Position numbers and translations under genes: made by a program
Assembly: GCA_050331815.1 (NCBI GenBank)
Contig: JBHJGM010000003.1
Coordinates: forward strand, 434,001-498,000
Reading direction: 5' to 3'
Source: JBHJGM01 sp050331815
GTDB lineage: Bacteria; Verrucomicrobiota; Verrucomicrobiia; Opitutales; JBHJGM01
Length of the DNA stretch: 64,000 nucleotides
The notes under the pieces: model-generated
What the model was told of the DNA's origin: nothing
The model's input: only the letters and a program-made list of their open reading frames with translations
The model's database searches: none
In this document: positions 18,981 to 26,648 of the stretch, piece after piece
Layout of the letters: every line of letters starts with the position of its first letter
Position numbering within the stretch: position 1 is the stretch's first letter

Positions 18981-19994
18981 TCATTTGCAATTGTCGAGGT
19001 GCCCGGCCTCGCGCAGCCACTGAGCAGCGTCGCTGACGGACACGTCCACGGGGCGCGGACTCCAATCAAGCTTTTCGCATGCGGGCGCGTTGTCGCTCCA
19101 CAGGTTGAGGCGAGCCAGACGAATGCCTTCGAGGGAGGCCGCCGGCGGCTTTTTGGTCAAAGGGGCGAGCAGCTTCTCCATCACCAAGGCGGACAGCCAG
19201 CCAATCGCGTACGGGATCATTCGCTTGGGCGGGGGCTTCCCGCCAGCCAGGTGCAGGTAAGCCAGCAGGACACGCAGCCGCAGATTTTCGCCGCCCAGAA
19301 TAAAGCGTTCGCCGGTTTCACCCAGCTCGAGCGCATGTACCATGGCCTCGGCCACGTCGCGCACATCAACTGCGTTGAGCGCGCAGTCCAGAATAGCCGG
19401 CGGAGGCTTGACCAGGAAATCCCGCAACATGCGCGTGGGCGGCGTCAGCGCATCATCGCCGGGACCGAGGGGCATCGTTGGGTAGACGATTATGGCCGGG
19501 AACCCGGCTTGCGCCGCCTCACGCACCCGCTGTTCCGCTTGCCATTTTGAACGGGTGTACGGGCCTGGCATACCTTCCAGCGGAGGCAGATCGCCGTTGG
19601 GCGTGATCAACTCAATCGAGCGGTCACGGCGGTCGCGCAGAATGGTTTCCGAGGAGGTGTGGACAAATTTTCTGACCCCAACCTGCTTGGCCGCTTGCAA
19701 GACTTTGCATGTCCCAACGTGGTTGATCGCATCGAAGCGTTGGGGAGTCGGCAGCCACAGATCGGCCACGCCGGCGATGTGAACGACCTGCGTCACGCCG
19801 GTGAAAACGGCTCGCAAGGCCGCTTCCTGAAGAATGGATCCCTGGTGGTAGTCCACTCCCGCGGGGAAATTTTGGGGGACTTCGCGCGTATCGATGACAC
19901 GTACCGGGGCTCCTCGGTCGCGCAGCGCTTGCAACACGTGGCGACCGATGAAGCCCGCGCCGCCGGTAACCAAGGTGATACCCTCCCCTGTCAT
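18981..19994 (-). CDS. NAD(P)-dependent SDR epimerase/dehydratase (HpnA/3-beta-HSD-like)
   Basis: About 337 residues of the extended short-chain dehydrogenase family. The N-terminal dinucleotide motif is TLVTGGAGFIGRHVL. An active-site region follows with SSE near residue 125 and GPYTRSKWQAE, which supplies the Tyr-x-x-x-Lys pair. C-terminal segments VDVRDVAEAMVHALELG and FILGGENLRL fit dihydroflavonol-reductase/3-beta-HSD-like enzymes, including the hopanoid-associated HpnA. Because the window carries other hopanoid genes, HpnA is tempting, but this gene is 16 kb from them and the similarity is only general. The ATG at 19994 begins the Rossmann domain; upstream frame is non-coding. Confidence 0.8.
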   Translation of the reverse strand: MTGEGITLVTGGAGFIGRHVLQALRDRGAPVRVIDTREVPQNFPAGVDYHQGSILQEAALRAVFTGVTQVVHIAGVADLWLPTPQRFDAINHVGTCKVLQAAKQVGVRKFVHTSSETILRDRRDRSIELITPNGDLPPLEGMPGPYTRSKWQAEQRVREAAQAGFPAIIVYPTMPLGPGDDALTPPTRMLRDFLVKPPPAILDCALNAVDVRDVAEAMVHALELGETGERFILGGENLRLRVLLAYLHLAGGKPPPKRMIPYAIGWLSALVMEKLLAPLTKKPPAASLEGIRLARLNLWSDNAPACEKLDWSPRPVDVSVSDAAQWLREAGHLDNCK

Positions 19995-20053
19995 GATGCC
20001 TGACCTTTTTCCTGCGCGCTCGCAGGCACAAGCGGAATCTGCCGCCTGCCGAC

Positions 20054-21232
20054 TTGCACCGCGTATCGCCGGCTCCGATACTCGCACAGTTGAAGGTCGA
20101 TTCCCCAAAATCTGGCAACACACTCTCACACCCGCTGCTGGGCGCTTCGCTGCCCGCACTGCTGCGCATTTTGCGCGCGTATGGGCGGCCCGATGGTGCT
20201 GGCTGGAAGACCGTGGCGGCGGCCCTCGGTTCGGCCACGGCGCGCGCCCCCTTCTCGGCGGCGGAATACATTTGGACGGAGGCCACGAATCTTTGGGAGC
20301 GCGACTTTCCGCCGCCTATTATCATCCTTGGGCATTGGCGCAGCGGCACCACTCATCTGTACAACATTCTCGGCACCTCTCCGCAGTTCGCGTACGTGAG
20401 CCCGGTGGCCACCGGCCTGCCCGCAGACTTTCTATTGCTGGGGCGACTGATCCGACCGCTGCTGGAAAAAGCCCTGCCCACCAGCCGCGTAATCGACAAT
20501 ATCCCCGTCACGCCGACCTCGCCGCAAGAAGATGAAATCGCCCTGGGCAGCCTCAGCGAGCAGTCGTTCATGCATGCGCTGTACTTCCCCAAGCATTTTG
20601 ATCAGATCATCCGTACACATCTGTTTTTCGACGGGGTCGACGCACAGTTGCAACGGCGCTGGGAGCGGACGTTTCTTTCCTTCCTGGAAAAGGTGCAGCG
20701 CACCCGCCGGGGCCAGCCGGTAATTCTGAAAAACCCCGTTTACACGGCTCGGGTGGCGCAACTCCACCGACTGCTGCCCAAGGCTCGCTTTATTCATCTG
20801 CACCGGCACCCCTTTGAGGTTTTTCGTTCGATGCGCGGCTATTATACCAAGCTGCTCCCGGAGCTGTCTCTGCAACGCGCGAAGATCGACGACATGGACG
20901 GACAGATCCTTAACATCTACCGGGAGATGATGAAGCGCCTGCATGCCGATCACACCTCGCTCCCAGAAAATCAGTGGGTCGAATGCGCCTACGACGATCT
21001 GCGCACCGATCCGATCAACGTGTTGCGCACGATTTTTGAAAAACTGGAGCTGGACGGCTTTGGGCAATCGCAAACGCACTTCCAGGCCTATCTGGATACG
21101 CTCAAGGATTATCAGCGCAACCCCCACCATCTGGAGGCAGCCGACCAGCGTCGAGTGGTTGAAACCATGCCGGAAGTGTTTGAACGCTGGGGCTACGCGC
21201 GTGAGGTGCTTCCAGCAGTTTCGGTTTCCTGA
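20054..21232 (+). CDS. Sulfotransferase family protein
   Basis: About 392 residues. The 5'-phosphosulfate-binding loop of PAPS-dependent sulfotransferases is seen as IILGHWRSGTTHLYNIL near residue 85. The 3'-phosphate segment is FIHLHRHPFEVFRSMRGYY near residue 250. Further pieces (VILKNPVYTARV, WVECAYDDLRTDPINVL) fit the bacterial sulfotransferase group often found with surface glycan or lipid modification. The acceptor is unknown. The frame's only reasonable start is a TTG at 20054. It is divergent from the epimerase with about 60 bp between starts, so the two may act on related sugar or sterol-like substrates, which is inference. Confidence 0.85.
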   Translation: MHRVSPAPILAQLKVDSPKSGNTLSHPLLGASLPALLRILRAYGRPDGAGWKTVAAALGSATARAPFSAAEYIWTEATNLWERDFPPPIIILGHWRSGTTHLYNILGTSPQFAYVSPVATGLPADFLLLGRLIRPLLEKALPTSRVIDNIPVTPTSPQEDEIALGSLSEQSFMHALYFPKHFDQIIRTHLFFDGVDAQLQRRWERTFLSFLEKVQRTRRGQPVILKNPVYTARVAQLHRLLPKARFIHLHRHPFEVFRSMRGYYTKLLPELSLQRAKIDDMDGQILNIYREMMKRLHADHTSLPENQWVECAYDDLRTDPINVLRTIFEKLELDGFGQSQTHFQAYLDTLKDYQRNPHHLEAADQRRVVETMPEVFERWGYAREVLPAVSVS

Positions 21233-21242
21233 CTGCGAGCGA

Positions 21243-21503
21243 CTAAGCCTTTTCAGGCAGGCCCAGTCGGATGGGTCCTTTCGCCTGCACCGGGTCGACG
21301 GTCTCGCCCTTCTGCGTCACGACAACCTCGCCAGAGGTATGCAGTTCCGCCGCCACCTCACGCACCGGCTGCATCCACGCGCGCCAGTCATCGGCATCGA
21401 GTTGGCGCGCCACCTCGGATGGACAGGAGGTTTTGCCCCTGCCGCGTGAACGTACCTGCTCCAGAATGGCGGCACGCACGGATTGTTTTTCAGCTTCCGT
21501 CAT
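21243..21503 (-). CDS. DUF3253 family protein
   Basis: 86 residues. The helix-rich sequence (VRAAILEQVRSRGRGKTSCP, EVARQLDADDWRAWMQPVRE, LHTSGEVVVTQKGETVDP) matches the small DUF3253 family, which looks like a winged-helix domain. Function is unknown. Its start lies inside the 3' end of mutY with a 14-base overlap, so the two are translationally coupled on the minus strand. It converges with the sulfotransferase gene. Confidence 0.8.
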   Translation of the reverse strand: MTEAEKQSVRAAILEQVRSRGRGKTSCPSEVARQLDADDWRAWMQPVREVAAELHTSGEVVVTQKGETVDPVQAKGPIRLGLPEKA

Positions 21504-22620
21504 GGGAAACCGTTGCGCGACCGAGGCAGGCTTCGAGCAATTTGGGCAGCCACTTGCGGTGGGGACCAGAAAGCGTGGCCTTGGCGATTTCTTCAGGCGT
21601 TAGAAATGCGCAGTCTGCCGGCGGTGAGCAATCGGCAGACCCTTCCGGTATGGTGAAGAAGCGCTCGGTGATACGCTGGTTTGAAATACCGCGTTGCTTT
21701 GTGGCCAGCAACTGCGAACGGGCCGGGAGGCCCTCTGGGAAAACGGCGCGGGCGTCCGGCAGCTGGTAAATTTCGGCCAGACGCTGGCTGTTACTGCGGG
21801 CACGCTCAAACAGGATGGCCCCGTCCTCGGGTCGCCGCAAAAAGAGACGGTCGACGGTGATGCGTTCGGTCTTGGCGCGTTCGATGCGTGGAAACCGTTC
21901 GGGTTCTCCAGATTGTGCGCCCGCACACATTTTGACCACCGGGCAGACGGTGCACAGCGGCTTGTGCTTCAAGCAGACCAGCGCGCCGAGTTCCATCAGG
22001 GCCTGGTTGTGCGTGCCTGGCTGATCGACGTCGAGCACCGCTCCCGCCAACGCTTTGAAATGCATTACGGCTTGCCCACCGCCGCGAAAGTGCGTCCCAT
22101 CCGCGGTCAGACGCGCCAGCACGCGCACCACATTCCCATCGACAACCGCCTGCGGCTGATCGAAGTGGATGCTGGCAATCGCCGCCGCCGTGTAGGGCCC
22201 CACGCCCGGATACTTCAACCACTGCTCGACCGTCTTCGGCGGTGTATCGGCGGTCACATAGGCCTGGGCCAGACGCTGCAGGTTACGCGCTCTGGAGTAG
22301 TAGCCCAGGCCTTCCCACAGCTTCAGTACGCCTTCCGAGGGAGCATCGGCCAGGGCTTGAAAGTCTGGAAAGCGCTGCATCCAGCGCTCGAAGTACGGCA
22401 GCACCGTGGCGATTTGGGTCTGCTGACACATGAACTCCGAAACCACCGTGCGGTACAACGAAGGCCGGGTGCGCCAAGGCAAATGCCGGTGCTGATCCGC
22501 GTACCAGGTGGCCAGCGACGCGCGAAACTCGGACAATCTGTCGGTCAAAGATTCCAAAGGATTAGGAGAACGCGAGCGTCGCCAAAACGCAAAACCTGGC
22601 GTGTCGATGGCTGCTTTCAC
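21490..22620 (-). CDS. mutY: A/G-specific adenine DNA glycosylase
   Basis: Base-excision repair enzyme that removes adenine mispaired with 8-oxoguanine. About 376 residues. The catalytic domain has the six-helix core (FMCQQTQIATVLPYFERW), the helix-hairpin-helix WLKYPGVGPYTAAAIASI with the catalytic Asp downstream (QAVVDGNVVRVL), and an iron-sulfur loop with Cys spacing 6-2-5 (C-x6-C-x2-C-x5-C). The C-terminal Nudix-like domain recognises 8-oxoG. Start is uncertain: a GTG at 22620 is used here; the frame is open far upstream but that sequence is antisense to rnhC. Divergent from rnhC by about 48 bp and coupled to DUF3253 downstream. Confidence 0.92.
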   Translation of the reverse strand: MKAAIDTPGFAFWRRSRSPNPLESLTDRLSEFRASLATWYADQHRHLPWRTRPSLYRTVVSEFMCQQTQIATVLPYFERWMQRFPDFQALADAPSEGVLKLWEGLGYYSRARNLQRLAQAYVTADTPPKTVEQWLKYPGVGPYTAAAIASIHFDQPQAVVDGNVVRVLARLTADGTHFRGGGQAVMHFKALAGAVLDVDQPGTHNQALMELGALVCLKHKPLCTVCPVVKMCAGAQSGEPERFPRIERAKTERITVDRLFLRRPEDGAILFERARSNSQRLAEIYQLPDARAVFPEGLPARSQLLATKQRGISNQRITERFFTIPEGSADCSPPADCAFLTPEEIAKATLSGPHRKWLPKLLEACLGRATVSHDGS

Positions 22621-22668
22621 CGTTGCACCGTGAGGCAGACTCTGGCCTGCTTGGGTCCAGAAAAAAAG

Positions 22669-23646
22669 ATGCCGGGGAAACGCAAGCAAGCCGACGCGCT
22701 GGATGGGGAGCGCAAGAAAAAGACTACCTACACCCTCACGCTCGACGACGACGCACTCGAGAAACTGCGCGGGTGGTGCGAACATCGCCTCTGGCTGCCG
22801 CACGAAGTCGAGTACGCGCGCTTTTCGTACAAAGGCGATGGCGTCAACGTGACCGCTTACGAGAGCGGGAAAGTGGTCATTCAGGGCAAGAAAACTGAGG
22901 ACTTTGTGACCTACGTCATCGAGGCCGAGATCACCCACGAGCCACGCCTGGGTTACGACGAGGTCCATAATCCGGAGTGGTTCGAGCCGCACGCCGGACT
23001 CGATGAGAGCGGCAAGGGCGACTTTTTCGGACCGCTGATTTCGGCCTGCGTCATCGCCGACGGCGAGATGGTCCGCCACTGGATGGAGAAAGGCGTAACC
23101 GACAGCAAGCGCATCACCAGCGACGCCGCCATCTACCGGCTGGAGAAAGAGATTCGCAAAACCAAGGGCGTGATCATCCGCTCCACCTGGGCCGGCATGC
23201 GGCGCTACAACGAGCTCTACTACAAGTTTGGCAGCAACCTGAACAAGCTGCTGGCCTGGATGCACGCCAAGTCCGTGACCGAGGCACTCAAGGAACGCGC
23301 CGTGCCCTGGGGGCTACTCGACCAGTTTTCCAAGCAACCGCTTGTGCAGCGCCAGCTGCGTGACGTGGGCGACTTCGACCTGCGCATGCGCACAAAGGCC
23401 GAAAGCGATCCGGTGGTTGCGGCCGCCTCCATCGTGGCCCGGGCGGAATACCTCCGGCAGATGAAGAAGCTGGAGGAGCGCTTCGGCGATAAGCTGCTCA
23501 AAGGGGCCAGCGCAGCGGTCAAGCAGCAGGGCCGTGCGATTGTTGAGAAGTTTGGCGAAGCAGCCCTTGGTGATTACGCCAAGCTGCACTTCAAAACCGC
23601 CGCCGAGGTCCTCGGACACGCGCCCACGCCGCTCAACAGCGACTGA
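22669..23646 (+). CDS. rnhC: Ribonuclease HIII
   Basis: Cleaves the RNA strand of RNA:DNA hybrids. About 325 residues. Residues 1-105 are the N-terminal TBP-like substrate-binding domain (YTLTLDDDALEKLRGWCEHR, FSYKGDGVNVTAYESGKVV). The catalytic domain opens with AGLDESGKGDFFGPLISACV, with the type-III Asp-Glu pair; the third acidic residue lies in KTKGVIIRST/LLAWMHAKS and the fourth near RTKAESDPVVAAASI. The ATG at 22669 starts a basic segment (MPGKRKQAD); upstream frame is antisense to mutY. First gene of a long forward transcription unit, with rnhB starting 1 bp after its stop. Confidence 0.95.
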   Translation: MPGKRKQADALDGERKKKTTYTLTLDDDALEKLRGWCEHRLWLPHEVEYARFSYKGDGVNVTAYESGKVVIQGKKTEDFVTYVIEAEITHEPRLGYDEVHNPEWFEPHAGLDESGKGDFFGPLISACVIADGEMVRHWMEKGVTDSKRITSDAAIYRLEKEIRKTKGVIIRSTWAGMRRYNELYYKFGSNLNKLLAWMHAKSVTEALKERAVPWGLLDQFSKQPLVQRQLRDVGDFDLRMRTKAESDPVVAAASIVARAEYLRQMKKLEERFGDKLLKGASAAVKQQGRAIVEKFGEAALGDYAKLHFKTAAEVLGHAPTPLNSD

Positions 23647-23647
23647 G

Positions 23648-24433
23648 ATGGCTCGCAAGGTGCGCCCCGGACTGCGTCTGGCTCGCTTTGATCGAAGCGT
23701 GCTGGGCGATGCACCAGGGATCGTCGGCGTGGATGAGGTCGGGCGCGGTGCGTGGGCCGGACCCGTCACCGCCGCCGCTGTGCGTATCGCGCGTACGACG
23801 TACGCGTTGCCGGCGTTTCGCGAAACGGTCGCCGAAGCTAACGACTCGAAAGTCCTCTCGCTTCAGCAACGCGAAGCCCTTTTCGGTACGCTTGAAAGGC
23901 TGGCCGGGGAAAAACAGATCGCCTTCACCGTGGGCTGGGCCAGCTGCACGGAAATCGGCCAACACAACATCGTCGGGGCCACCGTCATCGCCATGCGCCG
24001 GGCCATCGAAGCCCTGGACGCGTGCCCACTCGCCGGTGCTGAAGACCTCCCGCTTTTCCAGCAGCAACCAGCTGAATGTCCATATCGACTTCACATCGAT
24101 GGACTGCCCCTGCGGAAGCTGCCCTGGCGGCACGAGGCCTACACCCAAGGCGATTCCAAAAGCCTGGCCATCGCCCTGGCTTCGATCGTGGCCAAGGTAA
24201 CCAGGGACCGCCACATGACGCACCTGGACAAGGCGCACCCCGGCTACGGCTTTGCCCGCAACAAGGCCTACCCCGCGCCCACGCATCTGGCGGGTCTGCG
24301 CCAGTTAGGCCCCTGCTCAGAGCACCGCGCGGCCTTTCTGCGAAAGTTCTACGAGCGTGAGGCCGGCAAATGCCCGGAGCAACCGTTGCTTGCCGCAGCC
24401 GCACAATCGCCTTTGACACATTCTGGTGGCTGA
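23648..24433 (+). CDS. rnhB: Ribonuclease HII
   Basis: Removes single ribonucleotides and RNA primers from DNA. About 261 residues. The signature IVGVDEVGRGAWAGPVTAAAV carries the first two acidic residues; YRLHIDGLPLRKLP and GDSKSLAIALASIVAKVTRD supply the others with the expected Lys-Ser. AHPGYGFARNKAYPAPTH is the conserved C-terminal core segment. An extra Pro/Ala-rich tail of about 30 residues follows. The ATG follows the rnhC stop by a single base, implying coupled translation. Coexistence with RNase HIII in one operon is unusual and noted in the findings. Confidence 0.95.
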   Translation: MARKVRPGLRLARFDRSVLGDAPGIVGVDEVGRGAWAGPVTAAAVRIARTTYALPAFRETVAEANDSKVLSLQQREALFGTLERLAGEKQIAFTVGWASCTEIGQHNIVGATVIAMRRAIEALDACPLAGAEDLPLFQQQPAECPYRLHIDGLPLRKLPWRHEAYTQGDSKSLAIALASIVAKVTRDRHMTHLDKAHPGYGFARNKAYPAPTHLAGLRQLGPCSEHRAAFLRKFYEREAGKCPEQPLLAAAAQSPLTHSGG

Positions 24434-24450
24434 CGCATAGGTTTCGCCCA

Positions 24451-25218
24451 ATGAGTGAGCGCCCGATTTTGCTGGGGGTCAATGTGGACCACTGCGCCAC
24501 GCTTCGCCAGGCCCGCTATCGGGCGGACGCCGGCGATTGCGGCGGCATCGTTGAGCCCGACCCCGTCAGCTTTGCCCAGGAAGCCGAACGTGCCGGTGCC
24601 GACGGCATCACCGTGCACCTGCGCGAGGACCGCCGCCACATCCAGGAGAGCGATGTGCGCCGCCTGCGCGATTGCATCGCCACGCGTCTGAACCTCGAGA
24701 TGGCCGCCACCGACGCGATGATCGCCTTTGCCCGCGAGATACAGCCGGACACGGTTTGCGTGGTGCCGGAAAATCGCACCGAGGTAACCACTGAAGGCGG
24801 CCTGGACGTGGTTTCTCAAAAAGACCGGATCGCCGCCGTGATTGCCGCCATGCATGAGGCCGGCAGCGAGGTCAGCCTCTTCATCAACGCCGAGCCCGCG
24901 CAGATTGAGGCCTCCGCCTTGCTGGGCGCGAACTACGTAGAACTGCACACTGGCGAATTCTCGAATGCCTTTCACGACCCGGCGCAGCGCAAAAAACAGC
25001 TCAACCGTCTGCGCGAGGGCGCGGTCCGCGCCCACGACCTGGGCCTCACGGTGAACGCCGGCCACGGCATCAACTACGTCAACGCTGCCACCGTGCGCGA
25101 GATCCCCTGGCTGCACGAGCTCAACATCGGCCACAGCATCTTAAGCCGCTGCGTTTTCACGGGCATCAACGAAGCCGTGCGCGAAATGAAGGCGCGCATC
25201 AACGGGGTCATTCGATGA
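24451..25218 (+). CDS. pdxJ: Pyridoxine 5'-phosphate synthase
   Basis: Condenses 1-deoxyxylulose 5-phosphate with 3-amino-1-hydroxyacetone phosphate to pyridoxine 5'-phosphate in the DXP-dependent B6 pathway. 255 residues, TIM barrel. The N-terminal NVDHCATLRQARY, the catalytic segment GITVHLREDRRHIQ, VCVVPENRTEVTTEGGLDV and the C-terminal TVNAGHGINYVN/LNIGHSILSRCVF are diagnostic. Start at MSERPILLGVN. The stop overlaps the acpS start by four bases (ATGA), the pdxJ-acpS pairing seen in many bacteria. Confidence 0.97.
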   Translation: MSERPILLGVNVDHCATLRQARYRADAGDCGGIVEPDPVSFAQEAERAGADGITVHLREDRRHIQESDVRRLRDCIATRLNLEMAATDAMIAFAREIQPDTVCVVPENRTEVTTEGGLDVVSQKDRIAAVIAAMHEAGSEVSLFINAEPAQIEASALLGANYVELHTGEFSNAFHDPAQRKKQLNRLREGAVRAHDLGLTVNAGHGINYVNAATVREIPWLHELNIGHSILSRCVFTGINEAVREMKARINGVIR

Positions 25219-25625
25219 GCATCACCCTGACCAAAGGCGGGCGCGTAATCGGCATCGGCACCGACATCATTGAGGTTGAGCGTATCCAAAACTCGCATAC
25301 GAAATTCAAGGACCGCTTTCTCAACCGCATCTACACCGAGGGTGAACAGGCCTACTGCCTGGCGCGCAAAAACCCCTACCCCCACCTGGCCGCGCGCTTC
25401 GCCGCCAAGGAGGCCGTCTCAAAATGCTTCACCACGGGCATCGGAGACCGCCTGGGCTGGAAGGACATCGACATCGTCAAAGGTGAGCGCGGCGAGCCCT
25501 ACGTCCGACTGGGCGAGGGCGGGCGCGAACTGCTGGCGGAGGTCGGCGGCTCGGAGGTGCTGGTCAGCCTCTCGCACACCGCACTTGTCGGCCACGCCGT
25601 GGCTGTTATTGTGCGGACAGACTGA
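25215..25625 (+). CDS. acpS: Holo-[acyl-carrier-protein] synthase
   Basis: Transfers the 4'-phosphopantetheine arm from CoA to acyl carrier protein. 136 residues, the size of the AcpS group of PPTases. Magnesium-binding motifs are VIGIGTDIIEVERIQNS (Asp) and LAARFAAKEAVSKCFTTG (Glu-Ala-x-x-Lys). The last strand region VSLSHTALVGHAVAVIV is also typical. It begins four bases inside pdxJ, and the following lipoprotein gene starts three bases after its stop. Confidence 0.95.
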   Translation: MSITLTKGGRVIGIGTDIIEVERIQNSHTKFKDRFLNRIYTEGEQAYCLARKNPYPHLAARFAAKEAVSKCFTTGIGDRLGWKDIDIVKGERGEPYVRLGEGGRELLAEVGGSEVLVSLSHTALVGHAVAVIVRTD

Positions 25626-25628
25626 CGG

Positions 25629-26648
25629 ATGACCAAAGGCACATTTCAGATCGGTAGCTTTTTGGTGGCGGGCCTGCTGCTTAGCGGCTGCCCGCAGCGC
25701 GAGGAAGCGCGCAACCTCAGCAGCCTGGAGGACGCGGTCGGCACCTACATTACAGAAATGGGCTTCATCGTCACCCTGGATGAAGCCGGGGTGGTCAAGG
25801 ACTGGAACGAACAGGTCTACGGCAAACTCAAGCCAGGCGGCGAGGGGCGCTTCGCCACGAGCGGTCCTTTGCAAGCCGCGGTGGGGCCGACGGTCGAGAT
25901 TGTTCACTACGGCGATTATCTGCTGCTAACGGGCGACGAATCCCAGACCTGGGTCGATATCGAAGCCTCCACCCTGCGCGATCTGCGGCGGGATATTCTC
26001 GGGCACTGGCAGGCTACTAGCTTCGGCGAAGACTACCTCGAAGTGATGCACGCCACCGAGGACGGGCTGCATTATTTCAACGAGGACATGGATGACTGGA
26101 CCGACCTGCTGATTGCCGCTGACGACGGAAGCACACCTCTGGCCAAGGACCCGGAGCTTACACCCGAGTACCCGGGCGACGTCGGCGCTTTGCCCTGGCG
26201 GGTGACGGCCTTTGGCGAGGATCGGCTGGTATTTTACCGCCGCTATCCCTTCGAAGTTGATCCGCACGACGACCCCGAGTTCAGCATCTTTTTTTACAAG
26301 CGCATCGACCAGGCCACCTACGATCGTCTCATGAAGAAAATGCAACGCAAGCGCCAGCGTTCGCAGGTTTTTCTCAACGTGGAGCTACTGCTGCAAGACG
26401 CCGCCTGGCCTGGCGATTCGATGACCTTTCAGCAGGCCTACAACCAGCTTTCGCCCAAAGAGCAATCACGCTTCAAGCCCGCTGTGGGCGAGGATTACAG
26501 TGGGCTCATTTTTCAGCGCGCGGGCGGGGAGGTGACGCTCCTGCTGACCGATGGGCGGGAGATTTTGGTCGAGTACGACGCTCACGGTTGGACGCTCAAC
26601 CGCTGGCCCGAAGACGCGGAAGCCGCCACCGGCAACGCCACGCCGTGA
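25629..26648 (+). CDS. Lipoprotein of unknown function
   Basis: 339 residues. The N-terminus (MTKGTFQIGSFLVAGLLLSGC) is a lipoprotein signal peptide with lipobox LLSGC, so the mature protein is lipid-anchored, probably outer membrane. Repeated short beta-strand segments follow (TYITEMGFIVTLDEAG, LRRDILGHWQATSFGEDYLE, LVFYRRYPFEVDPHDDPE); no catalytic motif seen. It is inserted between acpS and nnr in a unit where both neighbours overlap or nearly overlap it (3 bp after acpS; 4-base GTGA overlap with nnr), so it is co-translated with coenzyme and repair genes by position only. I do not recognise the family. Confidence 0.8.
   Translation: MTKGTFQIGSFLVAGLLLSGCPQREEARNLSSLEDAVGTYITEMGFIVTLDEAGVVKDWNEQVYGKLKPGGEGRFATSGPLQAAVGPTVEIVHYGDYLLLTGDESQTWVDIEASTLRDLRRDILGHWQATSFGEDYLEVMHATEDGLHYFNEDMDDWTDLLIAADDGSTPLAKDPELTPEYPGDVGALPWRVTAFGEDRLVFYRRYPFEVDPHDDPEFSIFFYKRIDQATYDRLMKKMQRKRQRSQVFLNVELLLQDAAWPGDSMTFQQAYNQLSPKEQSRFKPAVGEDYSGLIFQRAGGEVTLLLTDGREILVEYDAHGWTLNRWPEDAEAATGNATP

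Noticed and set aside
18981..19994. Naming the SDR gene hpnA
   Set aside because: Similarity is at SDR-family level and the gene is about 16 kb from the hopanoid locus beside a sulfotransferase.
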